NCBI RefSeq assembly: GCF_018614525.1
Contig: NZ_JAGGOL010000025.1
Location: forward strand, 1-39,010
DNA: 39,010 nt
Direction of reading: 5' to 3'
Source of the DNA: Streptomyces sp. ISL-11
Lineage (GTDB): Bacteria; Actinomycetota; Actinomycetes; Streptomycetales; Streptomycetaceae
A program made the position numbers and the translations under genes. Under the pieces are notes generated by a model. It saw only the letters and a list, made by a program, of their open reading frames with translations, ran no database searches and was not told the origin of the DNA. This document shows, one piece after another, positions 25,093 to 33,943 of the stretch (position 1 is the stretch's first letter; each line of letters opens with the position of its first letter).

Positions 25093-26822
25093 GCATCCTC
25101 AACGAACCCCAGGGTGCCGCCGCCGCGACGGCCACGGCAGCACCACCCGTACGCCAGAAGCAGCCCGGCAATCAAGTGATCAAGTGGCTCACCACCACTG
25201 ACCACAAGACCATCGGCACGATGTATCTGGTCACGTCGTTCGCGTTCTTCTGCATCGGCGGCCTCATGGCGCTGCTCATGCGCGCCGAACTCGCTCGTCC
25301 CGGCACGCAGATCATGTCGAACGAGCAGTTCAACCAGGCGTTCACGATGCACGGCACGATCATGCTGCTGATGTTCGCGACGCCGCTGTTCGCCGGTTTC
25401 GCCAACTGGATCATGCCGCTGCAGATCGGTGCGCCCGACGTGGCGTTCCCGCGGCTGAACATGTTCGCGTACTGGCTGTACCTCTTCGGCTCGATCATCG
25501 CGGTGGCCGGCTTCCTCACCCCGCAGGGTGCGGCCGACTTCGGCTGGTTCGCCTACTCCCCGCTGTCGGACGCGGTCCGTTCGCCGGGTGTCGGCGCCGA
25601 CATGTGGATCATGGGTCTGGCCTTCTCCGGCTTCGGCACGATCCTCGGTTCGGTCAACTTCATCACCACGATCATCTGCATGCGCGCGCCCGGCATGACG
25701 ATGTTCCGCATGCCGATCTTCACCTGGAACGTGCTGCTGACCGGTGTGCTGGTCCTGCTCGCCTTCCCGGTGCTGGCCGCCGCGCTGTTCGCCCTGGAGG
25801 CGGACCGTAAATTCGGTGCGCAGGTGTTCAACGCGGCCAACGGCGGTTCACTGCTGTGGCAGCACCTCTTCTGGTTCTTCGGCCACCCAGAGGTGTACAT
25901 CATCGCGCTGCCGTTCTTCGGCATCATCTCCGAGGTCATCCCGGTCTTCTCCCGCAAGCCGATGTTCGGTTACTGGGGTCTGATCGCGGCCACGATCTCC
26001 ATCGCCGGTCTGTCGGTGACGGTGTGGGCGCACCACATGTACGTCACCGGTGGCGTGCTGTTGCCCTTCTTCTCCTTCATGACCTTCCTGATCGCGGTCC
26101 CGACCGGTGTGAAGTTCTTCAACTGGATCGGCACCATGTGGAAGGGCTCGCTGTCCTTCGAGACCCCGATGCTGTGGGCCGTCGGCTTCCTGATCACCTT
26201 CACCTTCGGTGGTCTGACCGGCGTCATCCTGGCCTCGCCCCCGATGGACTTCCACGTCTCCGACTCGTACTTCGTCGTCGCGCACTTCCACTACGTCATC
26301 TTCGGCACCGTGGTCTTCGCGATGTTCTCCGGCTTCCACTTCTGGTGGCCGAAGTTCACGGGCAAGATGCTGGACGAGCGCCTGGGCAAGATCACCTTCT
26401 GGACGCTGTTCGTGGGCTTCCACGGCACGTTCCTGGTGCAGCACTGGCTGGGTGCCGAGGGCATGCCGCGGCGTTACGCGGACTACCTCGCCGCCGACGG
26501 TTTCACCACGCTGAACACCATCTCGACGATCAGCTCCTTCCTGCTCGGTCTGTCGATACTGCCGTTCATGTACAACGTGTGGAAGACCGCCAAGTACGGC
26601 AAGAAGGTCGAGGTCGACGACCCGTGGGGCTACGGCCGCTCGCTGGAGTGGGCGACGTCCTGCCCGCCGCCGCGGCACAACTTCCTCACCCTGCCGCGGA
26701 TCCGTTCCGAATCCCCGGCGTTCGACCTGCACCACCCGGAGATCGCGGCGCTGGAGCTCGAGGAGAACCTCGGCGCCTCGGATGAGAAGGCCCTCGCGGG
26801 TGGCAAGGAGGCCGGCAAGTGA
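25089..26822 (+). CDS. ctaD: Cytochrome c oxidase subunit I (aa3 type)
   Basis: 577 aa, 12-helix catalytic subunit with heme a, heme a3 and CuB. Seen: [12 protein letters not shown] with the heme a ligand His, [11 protein letters not shown], the FFGHPEVYI motif (CuB His, cross-linked Tyr, proton-path Glu), VWAHHMYV for the two further CuB histidines, GVKFFNW (K-channel Lys), and HFHYVIFG with the heme a3 and a ligands. The C-terminal tail is acidic and cytoplasmic. The GTG (25089-25091) overlaps the ctaC stop, and its own stop overlaps the ctaF GTG, so ctaCDF is one coupled operon. Confidence 0.97.
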   Translation: MSILNEPQGAAAATATAAPPVRQKQPGNQVIKWLTTTDHKTIGTMYLVTSFAFFCIGGLMALLMRAELARPGTQIMSNEQFNQAFTMHGTIMLLMFATPLFAGFANWIMPLQIGAPDVAFPRLNMFAYWLYLFGSIIAVAGFLTPQGAADFGWFAYSPLSDAVRSPGVGADMWIMGLAFSGFGTILGSVNFITTIICMRAPGMTMFRMPIFTWNVLLTGVLVLLAFPVLAAALFALEADRKFGAQVFNAANGGSLLWQHLFWFFGHPEVYIIALPFFGIISEVIPVFSRKPMFGYWGLIAATISIAGLSVTVWAHHMYVTGGVLLPFFSFMTFLIAVPTGVKFFNWIGTMWKGSLSFETPMLWAVGFLITFTFGGLTGVILASPPMDFHVSDSYFVVAHFHYVIFGTVVFAMFSGFHFWWPKFTGKMLDERLGKITFWTLFVGFHGTFLVQHWLGAEGMPRRYADYLAADGFTTLNTISTISSFLLGLSILPFMYNVWKTAKYGKKVEVDDPWGYGRSLEWATSCPPPRHNFLTLPRIRSESPAFDLHHPEIAALELEENLGASDEKALAGGKEAGK

Positions 26823-27217
26823 AGATCCAGGGCAAGATGTTCATCTGGCTCGCCGTCTTCGTCCTCGCCATGGCGATCGTCTACGGCGTGTGGTCGAAGG
26901 AGCCGGCCGGTACGACCGCGCTCTTCCTGGCCTTCGGCCTGTGCATCATGGTCGGCTACTACCTGGCGTTCACCGCGCGCCGGGTGGACGCCGGCGCTCA
27001 GGACAACAAGGACGCGGACGTCGCCGACGACGCCGGTGAGCTGGGCTTCTTCGCCCCGCACAGCTGGCAGCCGCTCTCCCTGGCCATCGGTGGCGCGCTC
27101 GCCTTCATGAGCATCTGCTTCGGCTGGTGGCTGATGTACTTCTCGGCCCCCGTGATCATGATCGGCCTCTTCGGCTGGGTGTTCGAGTTCTACCGCGGCG
27201 AGAACCAGAACCAGTAG
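26819..27217 (+). CDS. ctaF: Cytochrome c oxidase subunit IV, actinobacterial type
   Basis: 132 aa. Seen: four hydrophobic helices ([38 protein letters not shown], then two in the C-terminal half), an acidic middle loop ([15 protein letters not shown]), [16 protein letters not shown], and a basic/polar end [11 protein letters not shown]. This small subunit is specific to actinobacterial aa3 oxidases. The GTG at 26819 overlaps the ctaD stop as GTGA. Followed after 14 bases by an unusually long hairpin that closes the operon. Confidence 0.93.
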   Translation: MKIQGKMFIWLAVFVLAMAIVYGVWSKEPAGTTALFLAFGLCIMVGYYLAFTARRVDAGAQDNKDADVADDAGELGFFAPHSWQPLSLAIGGALAFMSICFGWWLMYFSAPVIMIGLFGWVFEFYRGENQNQ

Positions 27218-27231
27218 GTTCCCCCGCACAG

Positions 27232-27277
27232 CGCGGACGGGCCCCGCACACCTCCCGGTGTGCGGGGCCCGTCCGCG
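27232..27277 (+). terminator. Long perfect hairpin terminating ctaCDF
   Basis: A perfect 21-bp stem (27232-27252 with 27257-27277) and a TCCC loop; the inner arm is GGGCCCCGCACACC. It begins 14 bp past the ctaF stop. No U-tract, but very strong. Confidence 0.9.
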
Positions 27278-27338
27278 TCGGCACCCATTCGGATCCACCC
27301 CGCAAGCCGTGGCCCGCGATCGTCCCTACGGTGTGACC

Positions 27339-28586
27339 ATGAGTCACTCACCTCGACGCCGCATGGTGCACACCTGCGCCATGATGCTGGCAAGCGTGGC
27401 GCTGGGGACCGCCGCGTGCGGCGGCTCGTCCAACCCCCTGGCCGACAAGCCCTACGACGCCACCGGCCACGTAGGGCTGGCCGGTGCCGGCGAGGGGCGC
27501 AAGGTCGATCCGACCAAGCCCCTGGAGGTACGGGTCGAGGGCGACGACCGGATCACGGACGTCACCGCGACCGACGCCGCGGGGCGCTTCGTCAAGGGCG
27601 AACTGGCCCCCGACGGCCGCGGCTGGCACAGCACCGGCGCACTCGCCGCCGGCGCGCACTACACCGTGCGCATCAGCGTGGAGGACGAGGACGGGGCCCA
27701 GGGGCGCCGCACGATCGGTTTCGACACCAGTGCGGCCGACCGGCTGCTGCGGGTGGCGTTCGGCCCGCAGAGCGGCACCTACGGCGTGGGACAGCCCATC
27801 ACCGCCGAGCTCAGCGCCCCGGTCCAGGACCCCGCCGCCCGGGCGGTCATCGAGCGGGCCCTGAAGGTCGACTCCCGGCCCGCCGTCGGGGGCGCCTGGC
27901 ACTGGGTGGACAACCGGACACTGCACTACCGCCCCAAGGAGTACTGGCCCGCCCACGCCACCGTCGGCGTCCGCTCCGGCCTGGACGGCATCAAGGTGGC
28001 AGGCGGCCTCTACGGTGGCGCCTCCAAGCCCGTCCAGCTCACTTTCGGGGACCGCGTCGAGGCCGTCACGGACGCGTCCGCCCACACCATGACCGTGTCG
28101 CGCAACGGCCAGGTGATCCGCTCCATCCCGGTCACCACGGGCAAGCCCGGCTACGCCACCCGCAACGGGGTCAAGGTGGTCCTGGGCAAGGAATCCTTCG
28201 TACGCATGCGCGGCACCAGCATCGGCATCGCCGAGGGCAGCGCGGACTCCTACGACCTGCCCGTCTACTGGGCCACCCGCGTCACCTGGAGCGGGGAGTA
28301 CGTGCACGCCGCGCCCTGGTCGGAGGGCTCGCAGGGGGCCGAGAACGTCAGCCACGGCTGCACCGGCATGAGCACCGCCAACGCCAAGTGGTTCTTCGAC
28401 ACCATCCACCTCGGCGACGTCATCAAGGTCGTGGGCAGCGCCGGGGTCACCATGACGCCCTTCGACAACGGCTTCGGCGACTGGAACATGCCCTGGGACA
28501 AATGGCGCGAGGGCAGCGCGCTGACGGCCGGGAAGCGCGAGGGTACGGGTCCGGCCGATGCGGCCCGCCTGCGGCCCAGGGTGTAG
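27339..28586 (+). CDS. L,D-transpeptidase lipoprotein (Ig-like domains + YkuD)
   Basis: 415 aa. Makes 3-3 cross-links in peptidoglycan outside the cell. Seen: a signal peptide with lipobox-like GTAAC (Cys27), two Ig-like beta domains (about 45-250; for example LEVRVEGDDRITDVTATDA and GTYGVGQPITAELSAPV), and the C-terminal YkuD domain with NVSHGCTGMS, His339 and catalytic Cys341. This is the LdtMt2-like architecture of actinobacteria. The ATG at 27339 is chosen; a GTG two codons upstream and the ATG at 27363 are alternatives, and no strong ribosome site marks any of them. It lies between ctaF and the ctaE side of the respiratory cluster but is terminator-separated from ctaCDF. Downstream is repeat element D. 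Confidence 0.92.
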   Translation: MSHSPRRRMVHTCAMMLASVALGTAACGGSSNPLADKPYDATGHVGLAGAGEGRKVDPTKPLEVRVEGDDRITDVTATDAAGRFVKGELAPDGRGWHSTGALAAGAHYTVRISVEDEDGAQGRRTIGFDTSAADRLLRVAFGPQSGTYGVGQPITAELSAPVQDPAARAVIERALKVDSRPAVGGAWHWVDNRTLHYRPKEYWPAHATVGVRSGLDGIKVAGGLYGGASKPVQLTFGDRVEAVTDASAHTMTVSRNGQVIRSIPVTTGKPGYATRNGVKVVLGKESFVRMRGTSIGIAEGSADSYDLPVYWATRVTWSGEYVHAAPWSEGSQGAENVSHGCTGMSTANAKWFFDTIHLGDVIKVVGSAGVTMTPFDNGFGDWNMPWDKWREGSALTAGKREGTGPADAARLRPRV

Positions 28587-28898
28587 CGGGAGGCCGTCGG
28601 CGGCCTGGGCCGTGTCCGGCGGATCATGTGAGCGGGTGTCGCGGGTGATGTTGTGCGCACCCCCGCTGCGCGGTGGTGTCCTCAATCGCCGGACGGGCTG
28701 CTGTGCTGTGTCCTCAAGCGCCGGACAGGCTGAAGGCGGCTGAGCCCAGCCACATTCAAGCCCGTCCGGCGATTGAGGACGCGCCCGCAGGGCGCCCGCC
28801 GCCGCAGGCGGCAAGGACGGCCCGCGGCCGAAGACCCGCGCCCGCCGCCGCAGGCGGCAAAGCCGGCGGCCGGCGGCCGAAGACCCACCGGACACCCC
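28587..28898. other. Convergent intergenic region filled by repeat element D
   Basis: 312 bp between the L,D-transpeptidase and the receiver-like gene. All but the first 20 bp is the repeat at 28607-28901. No coding signal; the small open frames here are by-products of the palindromes. Confidence 0.75.
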
Positions 28899-28901
28899 CT
28901 A
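28607..28901 (+). repeat. MITE-like repeat element, near-complete copy D (295 bp)
   Basis: Same layout as copy A: left end GGGCCGTGTCCGGCGGATC, ATGTGAGCGGG, core at 28678-28699, an extra core at 28710-28731, the spacer GAAGGCGGCTGAGCCCAGCC, an inverted core at 28759-28780, palindromes and right end GACCCACCGGACACCCCC (28882-28899). The right end directly abuts the TAG stop of the minus-strand receiver-like gene (28899-28901). Compared with A it has a duplicated core in the left half. Confidence 0.8.
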
Positions 28902-29300
28902 CGCATCCACGGCGTGCCTGCCGCGCAGCAGCCCCGTCAGGGCGTCCGCGAACACCGCCGGGTCCAGCGGGTGCGTCACCGCGGCGTCGGCGCGGCTCCA
29001 GGTGGCCAGCCAGGCGTCCTGCGGGCGGCCCATGAGCAGCAGCACCGGCGGGCAGTCGAAGACCTCGTCCTTGAGCTGCCTGCAGACGCCCATGCCGCCC
29101 GCGGGGGCCGTCTCGCCGTCCAGGACGCAGACGTCGATCCGGCGCTCCTCCAGGGCCTTGAGGACCGCCGGCAGGGTCGCGCACTCGACGTACTCCACCG
29201 GGGGCAGGTCGGCGGCCGGGCGGCGCCCCGCCGCCAGCCGCACCTGCTCGCGGGTGCCCGCGTCATCGCTGTAGACCAGCACCGTGGCGGTCGGCTGCAT
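28899..29300 (-). CDS. Receiver-like protein, degenerate (REC fold)
   Basis: 133 aa, a single REC-like domain without output. Seen: a first strand with the acidic pair (TATVLVYSDDAGTREQV), VCVLDGETAP where D may be the phosphoacceptor position, and VLLLMGRP where a Thr/Ser is usual. At AAVTHPLDP the invariant Lys of KP is replaced by His. Phosphorylation is therefore doubtful, and it may act as a pseudo-receiver that binds a partner. The ATG at 29300 has GGAGG 4 bases upstream. Its TAG stop abuts repeat D. Divergent from ctaE by 295 bp, and found near ctaE in Streptomyces as far as I recall. A role in oxidase control is speculative. Confidence 0.75.
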   Translation of the reverse strand: MQPTATVLVYSDDAGTREQVRLAAGRRPAADLPPVEYVECATLPAVLKALEERRIDVCVLDGETAPAGGMGVCRQLKDEVFDCPPVLLLMGRPQDAWLATWSRADAAVTHPLDPAVFADALTGLLRGRHAVDA

Positions 29301-29489
29301 CGTTCCTCCAGGCTTGTGGACGGGCACGGCTGTGGACCGCGACGCGGAACGCACCGCTTGCGCGGATGCTACTCCGCGGGCGCCGCGCCCGAGGAGATCC
29401 GGGAAGAACACCCGCCTGGCCCAAGCCCGGCCGACGGGGCGTCACCAGGGCCCGTACCAAGGCTCCCGCAGGGCCGCGGAACGCTCGCT

Positions 29490-29505
29490 TCCCCCCTTTG
29501 GGGGA
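29490..29505. other. Short hairpin in the ctaE upstream region
   Basis: TCCCCC (29490-29495), loop CTTT, GGGGGA (29500-29505). It lies in the divergent region between the receiver-like gene and ctaE. TTGACA at 29542-29547 follows and could be a -35 for ctaE, but no good -10 stands 16-19 bp later. Confidence 0.45.
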
Positions 29506-29584
29506 TCTCCTCCTTGGGCCGTACGAGCAGGGCATACGGTCTTGACACACCGAACGGCACCCCCCGGAGTGAGTGCGAGATAAG

Positions 29585-29605
29585 CGACCGACATAATGTC
29601 GGTCG
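29585..29605. promoter_or_regulatory. Perfect 21-bp palindrome containing the ctaE start codon
   Basis: Arm CGACCGACAT (29585-29594), central A, arm ATGTCGGTCG (29596-29605). The ATG of ctaE is the first three bases of the right arm. No Shine-Dalgarno is visible. In RNA it would fold the start codon into a 10-bp stem if the loop could form. As DNA it is a perfect dyad for a dimeric regulator. Confidence 0.75.
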
Positions 29606-30216
29606 TGGCGACAGCAACAGCAGTAGATACCGGGCACGCGCACCCCTCGGTCAACCGGCCGAACCTCACCAGCGTCGGAACCATCATCTGGCTGAGTTCC
29701 GAGCTGATGTTCTTCGCGGCCCTCTTCGCGATGTACTTCACCCTGCGATCGGTCATGGGCGCCGACCACTGGAAGGAAATGGCGTCCGCGCTGAACCTTC
29801 CGTTCTCGGCCACCAACACCACGATCCTGGTGCTCTCCTCCCTCACCTGCCAGCTCGGTGTGTTCGCCGCCGAGCGCGGTGATGTGAAGAAGCTGCGCAT
29901 GTGGTTCGTGGTCACGTTCGTGATGGGTGCCATCTTCATCGGCGGCCAGGTCTTCGAGTACACCGATTTGGTCAAGAAGGACGGGCTCTCGCTCTCCTCC
30001 GACCCGTACGGCTCGGTCTTCTACCTGACGACCGGCTTCCACGGACTGCATGTGACGGGCGGCCTGATCGCCTTCCTGCTGGTCCTGGGCAGGACGTACG
30101 CGGCCAAGAGGTTCACCCATCACCAGGCGACGGCGGCCATCGTCGTGTCCTACTACTGGCACTTCGTCGACGTGGTCTGGATCGGCCTCTTCGCCACGAT
30201 TTACTTGATCAAGTAA
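29596..30216 (+). CDS. ctaE: Cytochrome c oxidase subunit III
   Basis: 206 aa, five transmembrane helices. Seen: [21 protein letters not shown], the acidic proton-antenna helix, [31 protein letters not shown] and [21 protein letters not shown], all CtaE landmarks. The start is ATG 29596, matching the homologous N-terminus MSVVATAT. There is no ribosome-binding site and the codon lies in a palindrome. Leads the ctaE-qcrCAB transcript: qcrC follows after 74 bp, so the promoter upstream of 29596 probably drives the whole bcc segment. Confidence 0.95.
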   Translation: MSVVATATAVDTGHAHPSVNRPNLTSVGTIIWLSSELMFFAALFAMYFTLRSVMGADHWKEMASALNLPFSATNTTILVLSSLTCQLGVFAAERGDVKKLRMWFVVTFVMGAIFIGGQVFEYTDLVKKDGLSLSSDPYGSVFYLTTGFHGLHVTGGLIAFLLVLGRTYAAKRFTHHQATAAIVVSYYWHFVDVVWIGLFATIYLIK

Positions 30217-30290
30217 TCCGAAGATCTCGGTCCAGCACCGGACCAATCAGTCCAGCATCGACGCAGAAGATCCTGACACCGGGGTAATCC

Positions 30291-31100
30291 GTGAAAAAGC
30301 TCTCCGCACGACGACGCCATCCGCTGGCGGCGGTCGTCGTCCTACTCTTCGCGCTGGCGGTAACCGGGGGGCTGTACGCCGCGTTCGCGCCGGCGGACAC
30401 GGCCAAGGCCGATGACAGCGCCCAGTCCCTTGCCATCGAGGAGGGCAAGAAGCTCTATTCCGTGGGCTGCGCAAGCTGCCACGGAACCGGCGGTCAGGGC
30501 AGCACTGACGGCCCGAGCCTCGTCGGCGTGGGCGCCGCGGCCGTCGACTTCCAGGTCGCCACCGGCCGCATGCCGCTCCAGCAGCAGGGCGCCCAGGCGC
30601 CCAAGAAGCGCGCGATCTACTCGCAGGCCGAGATCGACCAGCTCGCCGCGTACATCGCCTCCCTCGGCGCCGGCCCCTCGGTCCCGACCAAGGATCAGTT
30701 CAGCCCCGACGGCGCGGACATCGCCAAGGGCGGGGAGCTCTTCCGTACGAACTGCGCCCAGTGCCACAACTTCACCGGCAAGGGTGGCGCCCTGTCGAAC
30801 GGCAAGTTCGCCCCGGACCTTGAGGACGTCAACCCCAAGCACATCTACGAGGCCATGCAGACCGGCCCGCAGAACATGCCTTCCTTCCCTGACACGACGA
30901 TGTCCGAGAAGAACAAGAAGGACGTCATCGCGTACCTCGACACGGTCAACAGCAGCAAGACGGAGAGCCCGGGCGGCCTCGAACTGGGCGGGCTCGGCCC
31001 GGTCAGCGAGGGTCTGTTCGCGTGGGTCTTCGGTCTCGGTGCGCTGATCGCCGCCGCCATCTGGGTCGCCTGCCGGACCGCAAAGGCCAAGAAGTCATGA
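30291..31100 (+). CDS. qcrC: Diheme cytochrome c subunit of the bcc complex
   Basis: 269 aa. Shuttles electrons from the Rieske/cytochrome b part straight to CuA, replacing soluble cytochrome c. Seen: an N-terminal signal-anchor (HPLAAVVVLLFALAV), two heme c sites, CASCH (60-64) and CAQCH (155-159), axial-Met candidates in each domain (GRMPL, NMPSFPD), and a C-terminal membrane helix (about 243-262). GTG at 30291. Its stop overlaps the qcrA ATG as ATGA. Confidence 0.96.
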   Translation: MKKLSARRRHPLAAVVVLLFALAVTGGLYAAFAPADTAKADDSAQSLAIEEGKKLYSVGCASCHGTGGQGSTDGPSLVGVGAAAVDFQVATGRMPLQQQGAQAPKKRAIYSQAEIDQLAAYIASLGAGPSVPTKDQFSPDGADIAKGGELFRTNCAQCHNFTGKGGALSNGKFAPDLEDVNPKHIYEAMQTGPQNMPSFPDTTMSEKNKKDVIAYLDTVNSSKTESPGGLELGGLGPVSEGLFAWVFGLGALIAAAIWVACRTAKAKKS

Positions 31101-32155
31101 GTAGCCAAGACATTCCAGAAGAGACCCTGCCGAGCGCGCAGGGCGACGCACACGGCGGTGCCGTGACCCAGCAGGCCGGCGACCCGTTCGCCGACCCCGG
31201 CCTGCCGCCGCACGAGCACCGCATCCAGGACATCGACGAGCGGGCCGCCAAGCGGTCCGAGCGGGCGGTCGCGTTCCTGTTCCTGTTGTCCATGCTGGCC
31301 ACGGTGGGGTTCATCGCCTCGTACGTGACCCTGCCGGTCGACAAGATCATTTACGTCTTCCCCATCGGTCACATCAGCGCCCTGAACTTCGCGCTGGGCC
31401 TGACCCTCGGCGTGGCGCTGTTCTGCATCGGCGCGGGCGCGGTCCACTGGGCCCGCACGCTGATGTCGGACGTCGAGGTCGCCGACGAGCGGCACCCGAT
31501 CGAGGCCGACCCCGAGGTCAAGGCCAAGGTCATGGCCGACTTCCGGGACGGCGCGGAGGAGTCGGCCATCGGCCGGCGTCCGCTGATCCGCCGCACGATG
31601 TTCGGCGCGCTCGCACTGCTGCCGCTCTCCGGCGTGGTGCTGCTGCGTGACCTCGGACCGCTGCCGGGCACCAAGCTCCGCAAGACCGCCTGGTCCGAGG
31701 GCAAGATGCTGATCAACCAGAACACCCTCCAGCCCCTGCGGCCCGAGGACATTCAGGTCGGCTCCCTCACCTTCGCCATGCCCGAGGGCCTGAAGGAGGA
31801 GGACCACGATTTCCAGAAGGAGATCTCCAAGGCCGCTCTGATGATCGTCCGGCTCCGGCCGGAGAACATCAAGGACAAGCGCGAGCTGGACTGGTCCGCC
31901 GACGGCATCGTGGCGTTCTCGAAGATCTGCACGCACGTGGGCTGCCCGATCAGCCTCTACGAGCAGCAGACGCACCACGTGCTCTGCCCGTGCCACCAGT
32001 CCACCTTCGACCTCGCCGACGGCGGTCGCGTGATCTTCGGCCCGGCCGGACATGCCCTTCCGCAGCTGCGGATCAAGGTCAACGACAAGGGCTACCTTGA
32101 GGCCATGGGCGACTTCGCCGAGCCCGTTGGTCCTGCCTTCTGGGAGCGCGGATGA
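31097..32155 (+). CDS. qcrA: Rieske iron-sulfur subunit of the bcc complex
   Basis: 352 aa. Seen: three membrane helices in the N-terminal 185 residues (AVAFLFLLSMLATVGFIASYV, LNFALGLTLGVALFCIGAGAV, and a third near MFGALALLPLSGVVLL), a longer-than-usual N-terminus as in actinobacteria, and the 2Fe-2S binding motifs CTHVGC (278-283) and CPCH (297-300). ATGA overlaps couple it to qcrC before and qcrB after. Confidence 0.96.
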   Translation: MSSQDIPEETLPSAQGDAHGGAVTQQAGDPFADPGLPPHEHRIQDIDERAAKRSERAVAFLFLLSMLATVGFIASYVTLPVDKIIYVFPIGHISALNFALGLTLGVALFCIGAGAVHWARTLMSDVEVADERHPIEADPEVKAKVMADFRDGAEESAIGRRPLIRRTMFGALALLPLSGVVLLRDLGPLPGTKLRKTAWSEGKMLINQNTLQPLRPEDIQVGSLTFAMPEGLKEEDHDFQKEISKAALMIVRLRPENIKDKRELDWSADGIVAFSKICTHVGCPISLYEQQTHHVLCPCHQSTFDLADGGRVIFGPAGHALPQLRIKVNDKGYLEAMGDFAEPVGPAFWERG

Positions 32156-33777
32156 GCACTAAGACGGACAACAGGCGCAAGGCGCCCGCCGGTGAGCGGG
32201 TCGCCGACTGGGCCGACGGCCGGCTGGGCATCTACAGCCTGGCCAAGGCCAACATGCGGAAGATCTTCCCGGACCACTGGTCCTTCATGCTGGGCGAGGT
32301 CTCCCTCTACGCGTTCCTGATCATCATCCTCACGGGTGTGTATCTGACGCTGTTCTTCCACCCGAGCATGAACGAGGTCGTCTACCACGGCTCGTACGTG
32401 CCGATGCAGGGCATGCGGATGTCGGAGGCGTTCGCCTCCACGCTGAACATCAGCTTCGACATCCGCGGCGGTCTGCTGATCCGGCAGATCCACCACTGGG
32501 CCGCGCTGATCTTCCTCGCCGCGATGTTCGTGCACATGATGCGCGTCTTCTTCACGGGTGCCTTCCGCAAGCCGCGTGAGGTCAACTGGCTGTTCGGCTT
32601 CCTGCTCTTCGTCCTCGGCATGTTCACCGGCTTCACCGGTTACTCGCTGCCGGACGACCTGCTCTCCGGCACCGGTGTCCGCTTCATGGAGGGCGCGATC
32701 CTGTCCGTGCCGATCATCGGCACGTACATCTCGATGTTCCTCTTCGGTGGCGAGTTCCCGGGCTCGGACTTCGTGCCGCGCTTCTTCTCGATCCACGTCC
32801 TGCTGCTGCCGGGCATCATGCTCGGTCTCGTGGTGGCGCACCTCATCCTCGTCGTGTACCACAAGCACACGCAGTACCCCGGTCCCGGCAAGACCGAGAA
32901 GAACGTCGTCGGCATGCCGCTGCTGCCGGTCTACATGGCCAAGGCCGGAGGATTCTTCTTCCTGGTCTTCGGCATCATCGCGGCCATCGCGGCGATCGCC
33001 TCGATCAACCCGATCTGGGCCATCGGCCCGTACCGGCCGGACCAGGTGTCCACCGGCGCCCAGCCCGACTGGTACATGGGCTTCGCCGAGGGTCTGATCC
33101 GTGTCATGCCGGGCTGGGAGATCAACCTCTGGGGCCACACGCTCGTCCTGGGCGTGTTCATCCCGCTGGTGATCTTCCCGCTGGTCCTGGGCGCGATCGC
33201 GGTCTACCCGTTCATCGAGTCCTGGGTCACCGGTGACCAGCGCGAGCACCACCTGCTGGACCGCCCGCGCAACGCCCCGACCCGTACCGGCTTCGGCGTC
33301 GCCTGGATCACCGCGTACTTCGTGATGCTGGTCGGCGGTGGAAACGACCTCTGGGCCACCCACTTCCACCTGTCGCTCAACGCCATCACGTGGTTCGTGC
33401 GGATCGGCTTCTTCGTCCTGCCGGCGGTGGCCTTCGTCGCGACGCGTCGCATCTGCCTGGGTCTCCAGCGCCGCGACAAGGACAAGGTGCTGCACGGCCG
33501 CGAGTCGGGCATCATCAAGCGCCTGCCGCACGGTGAGTTCGTCGAGGTCCACGAGCCGCTCTCGCAGGACCAGCTGCACACCCTCACCTCGCACGAGCAG
33601 CCCACGCCGCTCGAACTCGGCCCCGAGGTCGACGAGAACGGTGTCAAGCGCAAGATCGGTACGTCCGAGAAGCTCCGCGTGAAGCTCTCCAAGGGCTTCT
33701 ACGGCGAGGGGACGCAGATCCCCAAGCCGACCGTGGAGGAGTACCAGGAGATCACCAGCGGCCACGGCCACCACTGA
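32152..33777 (+). CDS. qcrB: Cytochrome b subunit of the bcc complex
   Basis: 541 aa. Seen: heme-ligand histidine pairs in [21 protein letters not shown] and [20 protein letters not shown], a PDWY quinol-site motif (PEWY in mitochondria), and a C-terminal extension of about 100 polar residues ([20 protein letters not shown] end) typical of actinobacterial QcrB. Together with QcrA, QcrC and CtaCDEF it forms the bcc-aa3 supercomplex oxidising menaquinol. The family is the target of Q203-type drugs in mycobacteria. A 20-bp hairpin follows after 44 bp. Confidence 0.96.
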   Translation: MSTKTDNRRKAPAGERVADWADGRLGIYSLAKANMRKIFPDHWSFMLGEVSLYAFLIIILTGVYLTLFFHPSMNEVVYHGSYVPMQGMRMSEAFASTLNISFDIRGGLLIRQIHHWAALIFLAAMFVHMMRVFFTGAFRKPREVNWLFGFLLFVLGMFTGFTGYSLPDDLLSGTGVRFMEGAILSVPIIGTYISMFLFGGEFPGSDFVPRFFSIHVLLLPGIMLGLVVAHLILVVYHKHTQYPGPGKTEKNVVGMPLLPVYMAKAGGFFFLVFGIIAAIAAIASINPIWAIGPYRPDQVSTGAQPDWYMGFAEGLIRVMPGWEINLWGHTLVLGVFIPLVIFPLVLGAIAVYPFIESWVTGDQREHHLLDRPRNAPTRTGFGVAWITAYFVMLVGGGNDLWATHFHLSLNAITWFVRIGFFVLPAVAFVATRRICLGLQRRDKDKVLHGRESGIIKRLPHGEFVEVHEPLSQDQLHTLTSHEQPTPLELGPEVDENGVKRKIGTSEKLRVKLSKGFYGEGTQIPKPTVEEYQEITSGHGHH

Positions 33778-33821
33778 TCCCCGAGCGACCGGCCCCGGCC
33801 GGTCAGTGATCGCTGATCGCC

Positions 33822-33865
33822 ACGGCGAGAGCCCCGTCCACCGCGTGGACGGGGCTCTTCGCCGT
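33822..33865 (+). terminator. Hairpin ending ctaE-qcrCAB
   Basis: Arms 33822-33841 and 33845-33865, pairing over 20 bp with one bulged T and a three-base loop. The inner arm is GAGCCCCGTCCAC. It separates qcrB from trpD. Confidence 0.85.
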
Positions 33866-33943
33866 CCCCGGGTCCTGGATAGGCTGGAGCGGCGGGGCCC
33901 CGACAGCCGCGGCCCTCCGACCGACCACCAGGAGCGTGGACCC

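Noticed and set aside
29542..29547. TTGACA as -35 of ctaE
   Set aside because: No acceptable -10 within 16-19 bp. Listed only as a note.
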